A DNA stretch of 64,000 nucleotides from Rhodococcus sp. UNC23MFCrub1.1. GTDB taxonomy: Bacteria; Actinomycetota; Actinomycetes; Mycobacteriales; Mycobacteriaceae. This document shows positions 10,839 to 24,723 of this stretch, in pieces. Position numbers and translations under genes: made by a program. A model generated the notes under the pieces. The model saw nothing but the letters and a program-made list of their open reading frames with translations. It was not told the DNA's origin and searched no databases. The stretch lies in the NCBI RefSeq assembly GCF_000686025.1, contig NZ_JMLQ01000009.1, positions 62,001 through 126,000 of the forward strand. Direction: 5' to 3'. Position 1 is the stretch's first letter, and every line of letters starts with the position of its first letter.

Positions 10839-11464
10839 AAGCTTCCCTTCGTCGACGGCACTCCCGAGACCCGCGGATCGGGCTCGACGGCCGCGCGGAG
10901 GGCGCGAGCGACGGCCTTGAACTCGGCCTCGGTGATGTGGTGCTGGTCGCGTCCGTACAGCACCCGGACGTGCAGTGCGATACGCGCATTGGACGCGATC
11001 GACTCGAAGACGTGGCGGTTGATCACCGTCGAGTACGGCGCGCCCGGATACCCTGCGATGACGGCGTGCAGCATGTGCTCCGGTTCCCCGGTGTGCACGC
11101 AGTACGGCCGACCGGACACGTCGACCGAGGCGTGTGCCAGCGTCTCGTCCATCGGAATGAACGCGTCACCGAAACGGCGAATTCCCTTCTTGTCGCCGAG
11201 TGCCTGGCCCAGCGCCTGTCCGAGGACGATAGCGGTGTCCTCGACCGTGTGATGCGCCTCGATCTCGATGTCGCCCTTCGCGTGCACCGTGAGGTCGAAA
11301 CTCGCGTGCGTCCCGAGCGCGGTGAGCATGTGGTCGAAGAACGGCACACCGGTGGACACGTCGACGATGCCGGTGCCGTCGAGATTCAGCTCCACCGTGA
11401 TGGACGACTCCTTGGTGGTCCGCTCGATGCGCGCGATGCGGTTCGGGGTCATGATGCTGCTCAC
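10835..11464 (-). CDS. hisB: Imidazoleglycerol-phosphate dehydratase
   Basis: HisB dehydrates imidazole glycerol phosphate to imidazole acetol phosphate. The 209-residue protein is the monofunctional dehydratase without the phosphatase domain of enterobacteria. Metal-binding motifs include [17 protein letters not shown] and [10 protein letters not shown]. The GTG at 11464 is preferred because AGAGGA lies eight bases upstream. An ATG four codons later (11452) is also possible. A 22-base gap separates it from hisC, the only non-overlapping junction between hisD and hisH. Confidence 0.95.
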   Translation of the reverse strand: MSSIMTPNRIARIERTTKESSITVELNLDGTGIVDVSTGVPFFDHMLTALGTHASFDLTVHAKGDIEIEAHHTVEDTAIVLGQALGQALGDKKGIRRFGDAFIPMDETLAHASVDVSGRPYCVHTGEPEHMLHAVIAGYPGAPYSTVINRHVFESIASNARIALHVRVLYGRDQHHITEAEFKAVARALRAAVEPDPRVSGVPSTKGSL

Positions 11465-11486
11465 TGGTCGGATCCTCTGCTGGGGT

Positions 11487-13957
<2,471 letters not shown>

Positions 13958-14092
13958 GGGTGATCCTCTCGGGTCGAGCAAGGGCGCGCCGGTCGGCGCA
14001 CGTCTATTATCGCTCGAGCCCCGACCGGCGCCCCGAGGGGGACGATCCACCTGGTCCCACCGACCGGCCTCCGGCCTGCCCGCACCATGGTC

Positions 14093-14560
14093 TCAGGAGT
14101 AGCGGGCTGCCAGCTTCTCCAGCGTCTTCGTGATGCCGTTCGCGTTCTGTGCCGTCTGCTTGGTCACCTCGAGCATCTTCGGGATCTTCGCCGTTCCGTA
14201 GACGAACGATTCCGTCACCTCTGTGGACGAGGGGCCCACCGCGACGAACTCCCAGCGCCACTTGTGGCCCAGCGGGTGCTGCCACTCGATCACCTTGGTG
14301 TCCCCGGTATCGGTGAACTCCGTGACGGTGCTGGTGATGCGGTAGGGCACGCCGAACTGCTTCATGCCCACCGAGAACTTCGCTCCGCGCGAGAGCGTCG
14401 TCGGACCCTTCACCGTGTCCTTCACCGTTCCGGAGCCGTCCAGCTCGCCGTGCCGGTGCGGATCCGCCACCTGAGCGAAGAGGTCGTCGGCAGGGGCGTT
14501 CACGGTCACGCGGCGGGCGATGACGCGATCGCCGCGGTCCACAGTGCTCACAGATGTCAT
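14093..14560 (-). CDS. SRPBCC family (polyketide cyclase/dehydrase-like) protein
   Basis: This is a 155-residue single-domain protein of the START/SRPBCC type, a helix-grip fold with a deep hydrophobic ligand cavity. Visible features are the N-terminal strand RRVTVNAPADDLFAQVAD, the central VIEWQHPLGHKWRWEF segment and a long amphipathic C-terminal helix. The ligand cannot be read from the sequence. It sits on the same strand between nadC and hisD with short gaps (37 and 135 bases), so it may be read through from the nad operon, but no pathway link is evident. Confidence 0.8.
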   Translation of the reverse strand: MTSVSTVDRGDRVIARRVTVNAPADDLFAQVADPHRHGELDGSGTVKDTVKGPTTLSRGAKFSVGMKQFGVPYRITSTVTEFTDTGDTKVIEWQHPLGHKWRWEFVAVGPSSTEVTESFVYGTAKIPKMLEVTKQTAQNANGITKTLEKLAARYS

Positions 14561-14597
14561 GTGCCGTCCTGTGCCCGGATCCCGCTCACGCGAAACG

Positions 14598-15467
14598 TCA
14601 CTCGAAGTCGAGCCCCAGGTCGAGCACCGTCACGGAGTGGGTGAGCGCGCCGACCGCGAGGAAGTCCACACCGGTGCCCGCGTACTCGGCGGCCGAGTCC
14701 AGGGACAGACCGCCGGACGATTCGAGCTTCGTCGCGGGAGCTGCTCGATCCCTACGTTGCACCGCCATCTGCGTCTGCCACAGCGGGAAGTTGTCGAGCA
14801 GCACCAGGTCGACGCCCTCGGCCAGCACGTCGTCGAGCTGCTCGAGAGTGTCCACCTCGACCTCGCACGCGATGTCCGGCGCCGCGGCTCGGACGGCGCG
14901 CAGAGCCGCCACCACCGAGCCCGCGGCGACCACGTGGTTGTCCTTGATCAGTGCCGCGTCGCCGAGGCCCATGCGGTGGTTCTGCCCGCCGCCGGCACGC
15001 ACGGCGTACTTCTGCAGCGCACGCAGCCCGGGCAATGTCTTGCGACTGTCCCGTACGACGCATCCCGTGCCGGACACCGCGTCGACCCACGCCGCGGTCG
15101 CGGTCGCGATGCCGGACAGGTGGCAGAGAATGTTGAGCATCGTCCGCTCCGCGGTGAGCAGGGCCCTGGTCGGTGCCTCCACCGACAGCACCACGTCACC
15201 CGGCTCGACCGGAGTGCCGTCGGCGATCCGGGAGAGCACGACGTGGTCGCCGATCACCTCATCGAGCACCGCAAGTGCGGCGTCGAGGCCCGCCACGACC
15301 CCGTGTGCCCGCGAGACGACCGCGGCACGGGTGCGCGCGCCCTCGGGCACCGTGGCGAGGCTCGTCACATCGGGCCCGTATCGGAGGTCCTCCTCCAGCG
15401 CGCGGCGCACGACGAGGAGGATCTCGTCTCGATCGACGGGCTCGAGAGCAGCGGCGGGTGTGGTCAT
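14598..15467 (-). CDS. nadC: Nicotinate-nucleotide pyrophosphorylase (quinolinate phosphoribosyltransferase)
   Basis: NadC converts quinolinate and PRPP to nicotinate mononucleotide, the third step of de novo NAD synthesis. The 289-residue protein shows LNILCHLSGIAT, RDSRKTLPGLRALQKYAVRAGGG with the substrate arginine and lysine, NHRMGLGDAALIKDNH and EVEVDTLEQL. The ATG overlaps the nadB stop (ATGA). It is the third gene of nadABC and presumably under NrtR control with nadA. Confidence 0.95.
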   Translation of the reverse strand: MTTPAAALEPVDRDEILLVVRRALEEDLRYGPDVTSLATVPEGARTRAAVVSRAHGVVAGLDAALAVLDEVIGDHVVLSRIADGTPVEPGDVVLSVEAPTRALLTAERTMLNILCHLSGIATATAAWVDAVSGTGCVVRDSRKTLPGLRALQKYAVRAGGGQNHRMGLGDAALIKDNHVVAAGSVVAALRAVRAAAPDIACEVEVDTLEQLDDVLAEGVDLVLLDNFPLWQTQMAVQRRDRAAPATKLESSGGLSLDSAAEYAGTGVDFLAVGALTHSVTVLDLGLDFE

Positions 15468-17100
15468 GAGACTCCTATCGGGCCGACCTGGTCGGCGCTG
15501 CGGGCGTTCCGCACGATCGCGAGGCTGCCGTCGTCGGCCAGCCGGAAGAGGGTGCTGCGGCGCTGAGCGTCGTCGGACCGGGGGTGATCGGCGCGGGTGT
15601 GCGCACCCCGCGTCTCGGTGCGGGCGAGAGCTGCCGAGGCGGTCGCGGACGCCAGCAGTGTCAGTGCGGCGTCCTCGACGTCGTGGGTCGACGTGAGCTC
15701 GCGCGGAACAGCGGCTCCCACGATCGCCGCTGCCTCGCGCAGACCTGTGTCGTCGCGGACGACGCCGACGTGACGGGTCATCGCGGACTGGAGGACGTCC
15801 CTGTCGAGCCGGGGCGCCCGGTGTCGCGCACACGGATCACCGGACGTCAGGGAGCGGACGGACACCCGGTCTCGGGCGCTGCGAGCCACTCGGGTCCCCA
15901 GCACCACGCCCTCGAGCAGCGAGTTCGACGCGAGACGGTTCGCCCCGTGCAGTCCTGTGCGGGCCACCTCGCCCGCGGCGTGGAGCCCGGCGACGCAGGT
16001 GCGGCCGTACTCGTCGGTGACGACACCGCCGCATGCATAGTGCGCTGCGGGGGCCACCGGGATCGGCTGCTCCGTCGGGTCCACGTCCTGAGCGAGGCAG
16101 GCCGCGGTGACGGTGGGAAAACGGAGGGCCATGTCGGGCACGGACCGCGCGTCGAGAAAGACGTGATCGGCGCCGCTCTCGGCCAGCCGAGCGGCGATCG
16201 CCCGGGACACGACGTCGCGGGGAGCGAGATCACCCAGCGGGTGCACGCCCGCCATGATCGAGCGGCCGTCCGCGTCGACGAGACGCGCGCCCTCACCGCG
16301 GACCGCCTCGCTGACCAACGGGAGCCGCCCGCGGCCGCCGGGGCGGAACAGCACGGTCGGGTGGAACTGCACGAACTCGACGTCCGCCACGTCCGCGCCC
16401 GCCCGCAGTGCGAGAGCGAGGCCGTCGGCCGTGGCGCCGGACGGGTTCGTGCTGGCCGAGTACAGCATTCCGGTGCCACCGGTGGCGATCAGCACGGCGG
16501 GTGCGTGCACCACGCCGAGGTTCGCGTGGAGATCGTCCGGCGAGAGCGAGACGAGCACGCCCGCCACACCGCGGTCGCCGACCAGGACGTCGAGCACGGT
16601 CGCGCCGTTCACCGTCGCGGGCGCCGCGGACGACAGAGCGCGCTGGATCTCCCGCCCCGTGGCATCGCCGCCCGCGTGCACGATGCGGCCTACAGAGTGG
16701 CCGCCCTCACGGGTGCGGGCCATGGAGCCGTCCGCGCCGCTGTCGAACCGAGCACCGATGCCGGTGAGCACACTCAGCGCGTCGGCGCCGGCCCCGACGA
16801 TCGAGCGCACCGCGGCCTCGTCGCACAGACCGGCGCCCGCGACGATCGTGTCGCGCACGTGGGCCTCGACGTCCTCGCCGATCGCGACGGCCATGCCGCC
16901 CTGGGCGTACTGCGTCGCCGTACCGGCCGCGTCCTTGCTCAGCACCAGCACGCTCAGCCCGGACCGGGTCGCCTCGATCGCCGCGGCGAGACCGGCGACT
17001 CCCCCGCCGACCACGACGAGATCGGCCGCGGCCTCCCAGCCCGGAGCGACACTCCCGCCCGGAGCGGCAGCGACACGTGCGCCCGGAGTGGCCGCAGTGG

Positions 17101-17104
<4 letters not shown>
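15464..17104 (-). CDS. nadB: L-aspartate oxidase
   Basis: NadB oxidises L-aspartate to iminoaspartate using FAD, feeding NadA. The 546-residue flavoprotein belongs to the succinate dehydrogenase flavoprotein superfamily. It has the dinucleotide-binding [19 protein letters not shown] contacts [10 protein letters not shown], the active-site region [11 protein letters not shown], the arginine in [10 protein letters not shown] and the [22 protein letters not shown] signature. The GTG start overlaps the nadA stop (GTGA). A short N-terminal Ala/Gly/Pro extension of about 25 residues precedes the FAD domain. Confidence 0.95.
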
Positions 17105-18138
<1,034 letters not shown>

Positions 18139-18207
18139 GTCGTGCTCCTCGCGTGCGTCCAGCGCTCGCGTGCGCCGGTGCCGATCCGCCGGAATGGACC
18201 CGACGGG

Positions 18208-18230
18208 GTTTTCGACTTATGATCGAAAAC
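18208..18230. promoter_or_regulatory. Probable NrtR operator in the nadA/nrtR divergent promoter
   Basis: A perfect 8-base inverted repeat, GTTTTCGA and TCGAAAAC, separated by seven bases, lies between divergent nadA and the NUDIX regulator. It overlaps a plus-strand -10 candidate TATGAT at 18217-18222, which has TGGACC 16 bases upstream. Binding here would block nrtR transcription and, on the other strand, nadA. Autoregulated NUDIX repressors of nadABC (NrtR/NdnR) are established in actinobacteria. The assignment of this site is inference from position and symmetry. Confidence 0.75.
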
Positions 18231-18974
18231 GTGATTCATCGTAGCACCGCCGCCGACGGACCGACCGGGAGTGCCCCCGATCCGGCCACCCGACCGGTGC
18301 ACGAAGTGCTGTCCGTCGTCTTCCAGGTGCGCGAGCTGCAGCCCCGCGAGCCTGCCGAACTGTGCGTGCTGCTGTGGCAGCGCGCACTCGCCCCGGCACG
18401 CGGAACCTGGTCACTCCCCGGCGGGCTCCTCCGGGACGACGAGAACCTGACCGACTCCGCGCGACGTCAGCTGGCGGAGAAGGTCGACGTGCGCGAGGTA
18501 CGCCACCTCGAGCAGCTGTCCGTCTTCTCCGATCCCGGGCGGGTCCCCGGCGACCGCCGCATCGCCTCGACGTTCCTCGGTCTGGTCCCCATCGTCGGGG
18601 ACCCGCGACTTCCCGTCGACACCGCGTGGCACCCGGTCGCGACGCTCCCCGAGACCGCGTTCGATCACGGCACGATGGTGGCGCACGCCCGCGCGAGACT
18701 GGCGGCCAAACTGTCGTACACCAACATCGCCTTCGCGCTCGCGCCCGTCGAGTTCAGCCTGTCGACCTTGCGCGACATTTATTGCGCAGCACTGGGTTAC
18801 CAAGTCGACACCACCAATCTCCAACGGGTGCTCACCCGGCGGGGCGTCATCGAGTCCACCGGCCACACCGCTCCCCCGGGCCCGTCCGGAGGACGTCCCG
18901 CCGCGCTGTACCGCTTCCGGGACAGCGCACTACGTGTGACCGACGAGTTCGCCGCGCTCCGACCACCTACGTGA
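18231..18974 (+). CDS. nrtR: NrtR-type NUDIX transcriptional repressor of NAD synthesis
   Basis: A protein of about 247 residues with an N-terminal NUDIX-like domain and a C-terminal winged helix. The NUDIX box is degenerate: GGLLRDDENLTDSARRQLAE has RQLAEK where hydrolases have REUXEE, as expected for a ligand-sensing repressor. The C-terminal part (YTNIAFALAPVEFSLSTLRD onward) resembles the NrtR DNA-binding domain. GTG 18231 is chosen because a -10 box ends at 18222, giving a leaderless or near-leaderless message. An ATG at 18219 is in frame but lies inside the operator. It is divergent from nadABC and matches the position of Rv1593c. Its end overlaps the convergent GGDEF gene by eight bases. 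Confidence 0.85.
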   Translation: MIHRSTAADGPTGSAPDPATRPVHEVLSVVFQVRELQPREPAELCVLLWQRALAPARGTWSLPGGLLRDDENLTDSARRQLAEKVDVREVRHLEQLSVFSDPGRVPGDRRIASTFLGLVPIVGDPRLPVDTAWHPVATLPETAFDHGTMVAHARARLAAKLSYTNIAFALAPVEFSLSTLRDIYCAALGYQVDTTNLQRVLTRRGVIESTGHTAPPGPSGGRPAALYRFRDSALRVTDEFAALRPPT

Positions 18975-20043
18975 GAGTGCCGTAGCCGACGACGGCATCG
19001 CCGCCGTCAGCCTTGGCGGAATACATCGCTCGATCGGCACAGATGAGCAGCACCTCCACGCCGTGCGAGGTGACGACCCGCTCCTCGCGAGCGAACCCGA
19101 TGCTCAGACTCGACTCGTGGTCCGACCGCGCCGTGTAGGCGCTGCGCAGCCGCCGCGCCCGGTCGAGCACCTCGTCCATCGGCAGCGCGGTCACGACGGC
19201 GAACTCCTCCCCGCCGGTGCGGGCCGTGATCGACGGAGACGGGAACATCTCGTCGATGGTGTCCGCGGTCCGACGGATGACGAGGTCGCCGTGGTGGTGT
19301 CCGAAGCGGTCGTTGATCGACTTGAAGCGGTCGATGTCGATGACCACCGCGACGAGACCGTTCCGGGTGCCGAGCAGTTCGCCCGCAGCGACGGTGAGTC
19401 CCCGCCGGTTGCGCAGGCCGGTCAGCGGATCCACGTACGCGGCGGTGACGTCGCCGCGTTGCAGGAACTGCAGGCGGTAGATGGAGATCGGTGCGAGGAA
19501 GAGAACCATCACGATGAGCAATCCGTAGGTGACGGCGAGCGAGGTGCGCGCCGCTCCGAGCACGGACTCCGAGCCGATCGCTCGGACGAACAACCCGACG
19601 CAGACCACCACGGTGAGGGAATGGTGGACGGCGAACACCCGCGGCGTGTGGAACGTCGCCACGTAACTGCTCGCGACGCCGAACAGGATCGTGCAGGGCA
19701 GCACGGCGAGCGGGTCGGACAGCGAGAGAAGCACCACGGAGAGTCCGACGTCCGCGTACACGACGAAGGCCGTCGACATCCTCCGTGAGGGCCACGGTCC
19801 GCGGATCCACGCGAGCCCGACGCCGGCGGTCGCCACCGCGTTCACGAGCACGATCGTCAGTGCTGCTCCCGTCGGCGCGGTCGGCGGGGCGAGTCCGGCG
19901 ACGACGTACAGGACGGAGAACAGGAGGCAGGACAGACCGATGAGGACGCGGGTCGAGCCGAGCGCGGTGTTCGTCTCGAAGTAGTGGACGGTCCACGCGT
20001 AATCGACGGGTCTGGTCAACCACCGCCGAATGGTGTTCGCCAC
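18967..20043 (-). CDS. Membrane-bound GGDEF diguanylate cyclase
   Basis: A 358-residue protein with about six hydrophobic segments in the first 195 residues and a C-terminal GGDEF domain (about 200-355). The active-site loop reads ARTGGEEF, a functional GGEEF variant. YVDPLTGLRNRRGL and VIDIDRFKSINDRFGHHHGD supply the metal- and GTP-binding residues. It should make cyclic di-GMP at the membrane. No EAL or PilZ domain is fused or adjacent. An RxxD inhibitory site is not evident before the loop. It is convergent with nrtR, so the two genes overlap tail to tail. Confidence 0.9.
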   Translation of the reverse strand: MANTIRRWLTRPVDYAWTVHYFETNTALGSTRVLIGLSCLLFSVLYVVAGLAPPTAPTGAALTIVLVNAVATAGVGLAWIRGPWPSRRMSTAFVVYADVGLSVVLLSLSDPLAVLPCTILFGVASSYVATFHTPRVFAVHHSLTVVVCVGLFVRAIGSESVLGAARTSLAVTYGLLIVMVLFLAPISIYRLQFLQRGDVTAAYVDPLTGLRNRRGLTVAAGELLGTRNGLVAVVIDIDRFKSINDRFGHHHGDLVIRRTADTIDEMFPSPSITARTGGEEFAVVTALPMDEVLDRARRLRSAYTARSDHESSLSIGFAREERVVTSHGVEVLLICADRAMYSAKADGGDAVVGYGTLT

Positions 20044-20085
20044 GTCCTGGAGACCCTCGCCGTTCGAAGAGGTCGGCCCCCGCCC

Positions 20086-20104
20086 GCGGCCCGTCGTGGG
20101 CCGC
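20086..20104. terminator. Short GC hairpin after the DUF2567-like gene
   Basis: A 7-bp inverted repeat (GCGGCCC/GGGCCGC) with a 5-base loop sits between the stop of the membrane protein gene and the start of the GGDEF gene. It has no T-run. It may be a weak terminator or simply GC-rich sequence. Confidence 0.3.
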
Positions 20105-20156
20105 CCTGAGAGCGCTCATTCAAGCAGACGAACCCGGCGTCCGAGACCCGAACGGA

Positions 20157-20732
20157 TCACTCCTCGGGGGACTCGTCCCGACCCAGATCGTCCGACGGCG
20201 ACAGCGCCGTGACGAGAACGAGCGTGACCGCCGCAGCCAGAGGTTGCGCGAGCAGAGCCAGCCACGTCGAGACACCGGGGGCGAGTGCGACGACATCGCC
20301 GCGAAGGGCGCCGTCGGCACTCGGATACCGCACCGCGCCCACGGCGAGGCCGGCACCGATCGCCGCGGCGGACGCCAGCGCCGACGCCACCACGATGTCG
20401 AGGACCAGACGCGGCCCTCGCTCGGCCACGCGAGCCCAGACGGCGACCGTGGTCAGCACCCCGGCCGCGGCGGTCACGCAGAGGAACAGAGCGAGTGCGT
20501 CGAAGCGATGATCGCTCTCGCCGGTCAACACGATCGCGCGGCCGTCACCAACGGCAGCGACGTGCTCCACGGGCGCGAGCAGAGCCCACAGGATCCCGAG
20601 GACGGCACCGACCACCACGGTCGCGAGCACGATCCGGATCGAACGCCGGGTGAACGCGCCGCGCGACGGCCGACCCGCATCGCCGATCCCGGGTGCGGTC
20701 GAGGCGAACCCCGTCGTGTCGACATCACTCAC
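20157..20732 (-). CDS. DUF2567-like membrane protein
   Basis: A 191-residue protein with four hydrophobic helices (about 32-52, 80-101, 110-130 and 150-175) and short polar ends. It occupies the place of Rv1591 near nadABC in mycobacteria, a DUF2567 family member, so that family is the likely assignment. No catalytic motif is visible. The ATG at 20732 has a short divergent region with the TetR gene (66 bases), so both promoters must overlap and the TetR protein could control it. Confidence 0.75.
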   Translation of the reverse strand: MSDVDTTGFASTAPGIGDAGRPSRGAFTRRSIRIVLATVVVGAVLGILWALLAPVEHVAAVGDGRAIVLTGESDHRFDALALFLCVTAAAGVLTTVAVWARVAERGPRLVLDIVVASALASAAAIGAGLAVGAVRYPSADGALRGDVVALAPGVSTWLALLAQPLAAAVTLVLVTALSPSDDLGRDESPEE

Positions 20733-20798
20733 GTCGGCCAGCCTAGGCTGTCACTGCGTGGCCGACGGGCCCGCGACACGAGTCGGGAGAGGTGCGGA

Positions 20799-21395
20799 AT
20801 GCAGTTGCGCAGAGACGACGTCGTCGACGGCGCACTGACCATTCTCGACGACTACGGTCTCGCCGACCTCACGATGCGCCGATTGGCCGGCTCGCTCGGT
20901 GTGGCGCCCGGCGCGCTGTACTGGCACGTCGCGAACAAGCAGGCGCTGCTCGGCGCGGTGTCCGATCGCATCCTGAGCCGCCTCGACGCCGTGCCCGCTG
21001 ACGTCACCTCCGATGTGCTGGACGCCGTGCGCGGCCGCGCTCACGGACTTCGGGACGCTCTCCTGGCTCACCGGGACGGCGCCGAGGTGGTCGCCTCCAG
21101 CCTGTCCGCCCGCACGGTGACGCACCCCGTGCGGACCACGGTCGTCGACGATCTCCGCGCCACCGGGCTGACCCCGGAGGACGCCGGACACGCCGCGGAC
21201 GCCCTGCTCTACTACGTGCTCGGTGCGACGAGCGACGAACAGTCCCGGCTGCAGATGGAGTCCGCGGGTGCGCTGGCCGCGGATCGACACCCCGACGACG
21301 GTGACCTCGATCGAGATGCCACCGCTCGGTTCGATTTCGGCCTCGAACTCTTCGTCGACGGCGTTCGGAGCCGCGTCCGTACGCTGAACGAGTGA
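20799..21395 (+). CDS. TetR family transcriptional regulator
   Basis: A 198-residue repressor with a TetR_N helix-turn-helix at about 1-50 (DDYGLADLTMRRLAGSLGVAPGALYWHVANKQALL) and a helical ligand domain resembling the tetracycline-repressor C-terminal family. The ATG at 20799 follows GGGAGAGG. Its stop overlaps the start of the FAD oxidoreductase (GTGA), so the two are cotranscribed and the enzyme may be linked to the ligand. The divergent membrane protein gene at 20157-20732 shares its promoter region. Confidence 0.88.
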   Translation: MQLRRDDVVDGALTILDDYGLADLTMRRLAGSLGVAPGALYWHVANKQALLGAVSDRILSRLDAVPADVTSDVLDAVRGRAHGLRDALLAHRDGAEVVASSLSARTVTHPVRTTVVDDLRATGLTPEDAGHAADALLYYVLGATSDEQSRLQMESAGALAADRHPDDGDLDRDATARFDFGLELFVDGVRSRVRTLNE

Positions 21396-22321
21396 CCTCC
21401 TCGACCTCTCCCGTCACCGTCCTCGGAGCCGGTATCGCCGGTGCCGCGTGCGTTCGCGTGCTCCGCGACGCCGGTGTCCCGTTCGTGCTGCGTGACCGGG
21501 GCCGCGCCGTCGGCGGTCGAATGTCGTCCCCCGAGTTGCACGGACGCCGAGTCGATGTGGGCGCCGGCTACTTCACCGTCCGCGACGACGGGTTCCGGGA
21601 CGTCGTGTCCGACTGGGCCTCTCGCGGTCTCGTGCACGAGTGGACCGACACCTTCACGGTGGTGCGGGCCGGGGCGGAGCCGGAACAGAAATCGGGACCC
21701 ACGCGGTGGGGAACGCCGGCGGGCCTGCGATCTCTGGTGAAGGACGTGCTGTCCGGCATCCCTGTCGACGCCACCGAGGCTCGGGCGTTGCCCGACGGGC
21801 ATGTGGTCCTGGCCATGCCCGACCCGCAGGCGTCCCGGCTGGTGACCGTGCCCGACGCCGTCGACTACGACCCCGTCGTCGCGGTGGTCCTCGGGCTCAC
21901 CGACGACGACGCCGCCGGACTCCCCTTCCCCGACGCCGCCTTCGTGTCCGACGACGCGGACGTCGAGTTCCTCGCGCGCGACGGCGCACGCCGGGGCGAC
22001 GGAGCCGCGGTGCTGGTCGCCCACACGTCCGCGCAGCGCGCCCGGCGACACCTCGACGACCCCGCCGGTGCGATCCCCGCCGTCGTCGACGCCGTCGCCG
22101 CGCTCACGGGCATCGGCACTCCGATCTGGACGCACGCCCACCGCTGGACCTTCGCCAAGCCCGCCTCCCAGCACGACGCGAGCCACGACATCGTCTCGCA
22201 CGGAGACCGTCTGGTCGGCTTCGCCGGGGATCAGTGGTGCCCGGAGGGCTCGCCCCGCGTCGAGAGCGCCTGGCGATCGGGCACCGACCTCGGGCACGCG
22301 CTGATCGCACGACTGGGCTGA
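21392..22321 (+). CDS. FAD-dependent oxidoreductase, renalase-like
   Basis: A 309-residue flavoprotein with the Rossmann motif TVLGAGIAGAACVRVL, the FAD-ribose region GRAVGGRMSS and the C-terminal FAD segment GDQWCPEGSPRVESAWRSG. Overall it resembles the NAD(P)/FAD amine oxidase (renalase-like) group. The substrate is not evident from sequence. The GTG start overlaps the TetR stop as GTGA, suggesting joint expression. It is followed after 80 bases by glgX. Confidence 0.82.
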   Translation: MTSSTSPVTVLGAGIAGAACVRVLRDAGVPFVLRDRGRAVGGRMSSPELHGRRVDVGAGYFTVRDDGFRDVVSDWASRGLVHEWTDTFTVVRAGAEPEQKSGPTRWGTPAGLRSLVKDVLSGIPVDATEARALPDGHVVLAMPDPQASRLVTVPDAVDYDPVVAVVLGLTDDDAAGLPFPDAAFVSDDADVEFLARDGARRGDGAAVLVAHTSAQRARRHLDDPAGAIPAVVDAVAALTGIGTPIWTHAHRWTFAKPASQHDASHDIVSHGDRLVGFAGDQWCPEGSPRVESAWRSGTDLGHALIARLG

Positions 22322-22401
22322 GCCCGGGCGGCCGACGCTCCGGCCTGCGACGGACCTCGCCGACAGGTGTCCTTCGCCGCTGCCGGGATAGGGTTCCGAG
22401 C

Positions 22402-24714
<2,313 letters not shown>

Positions 24715-24723
24715 GGAAGCGAC

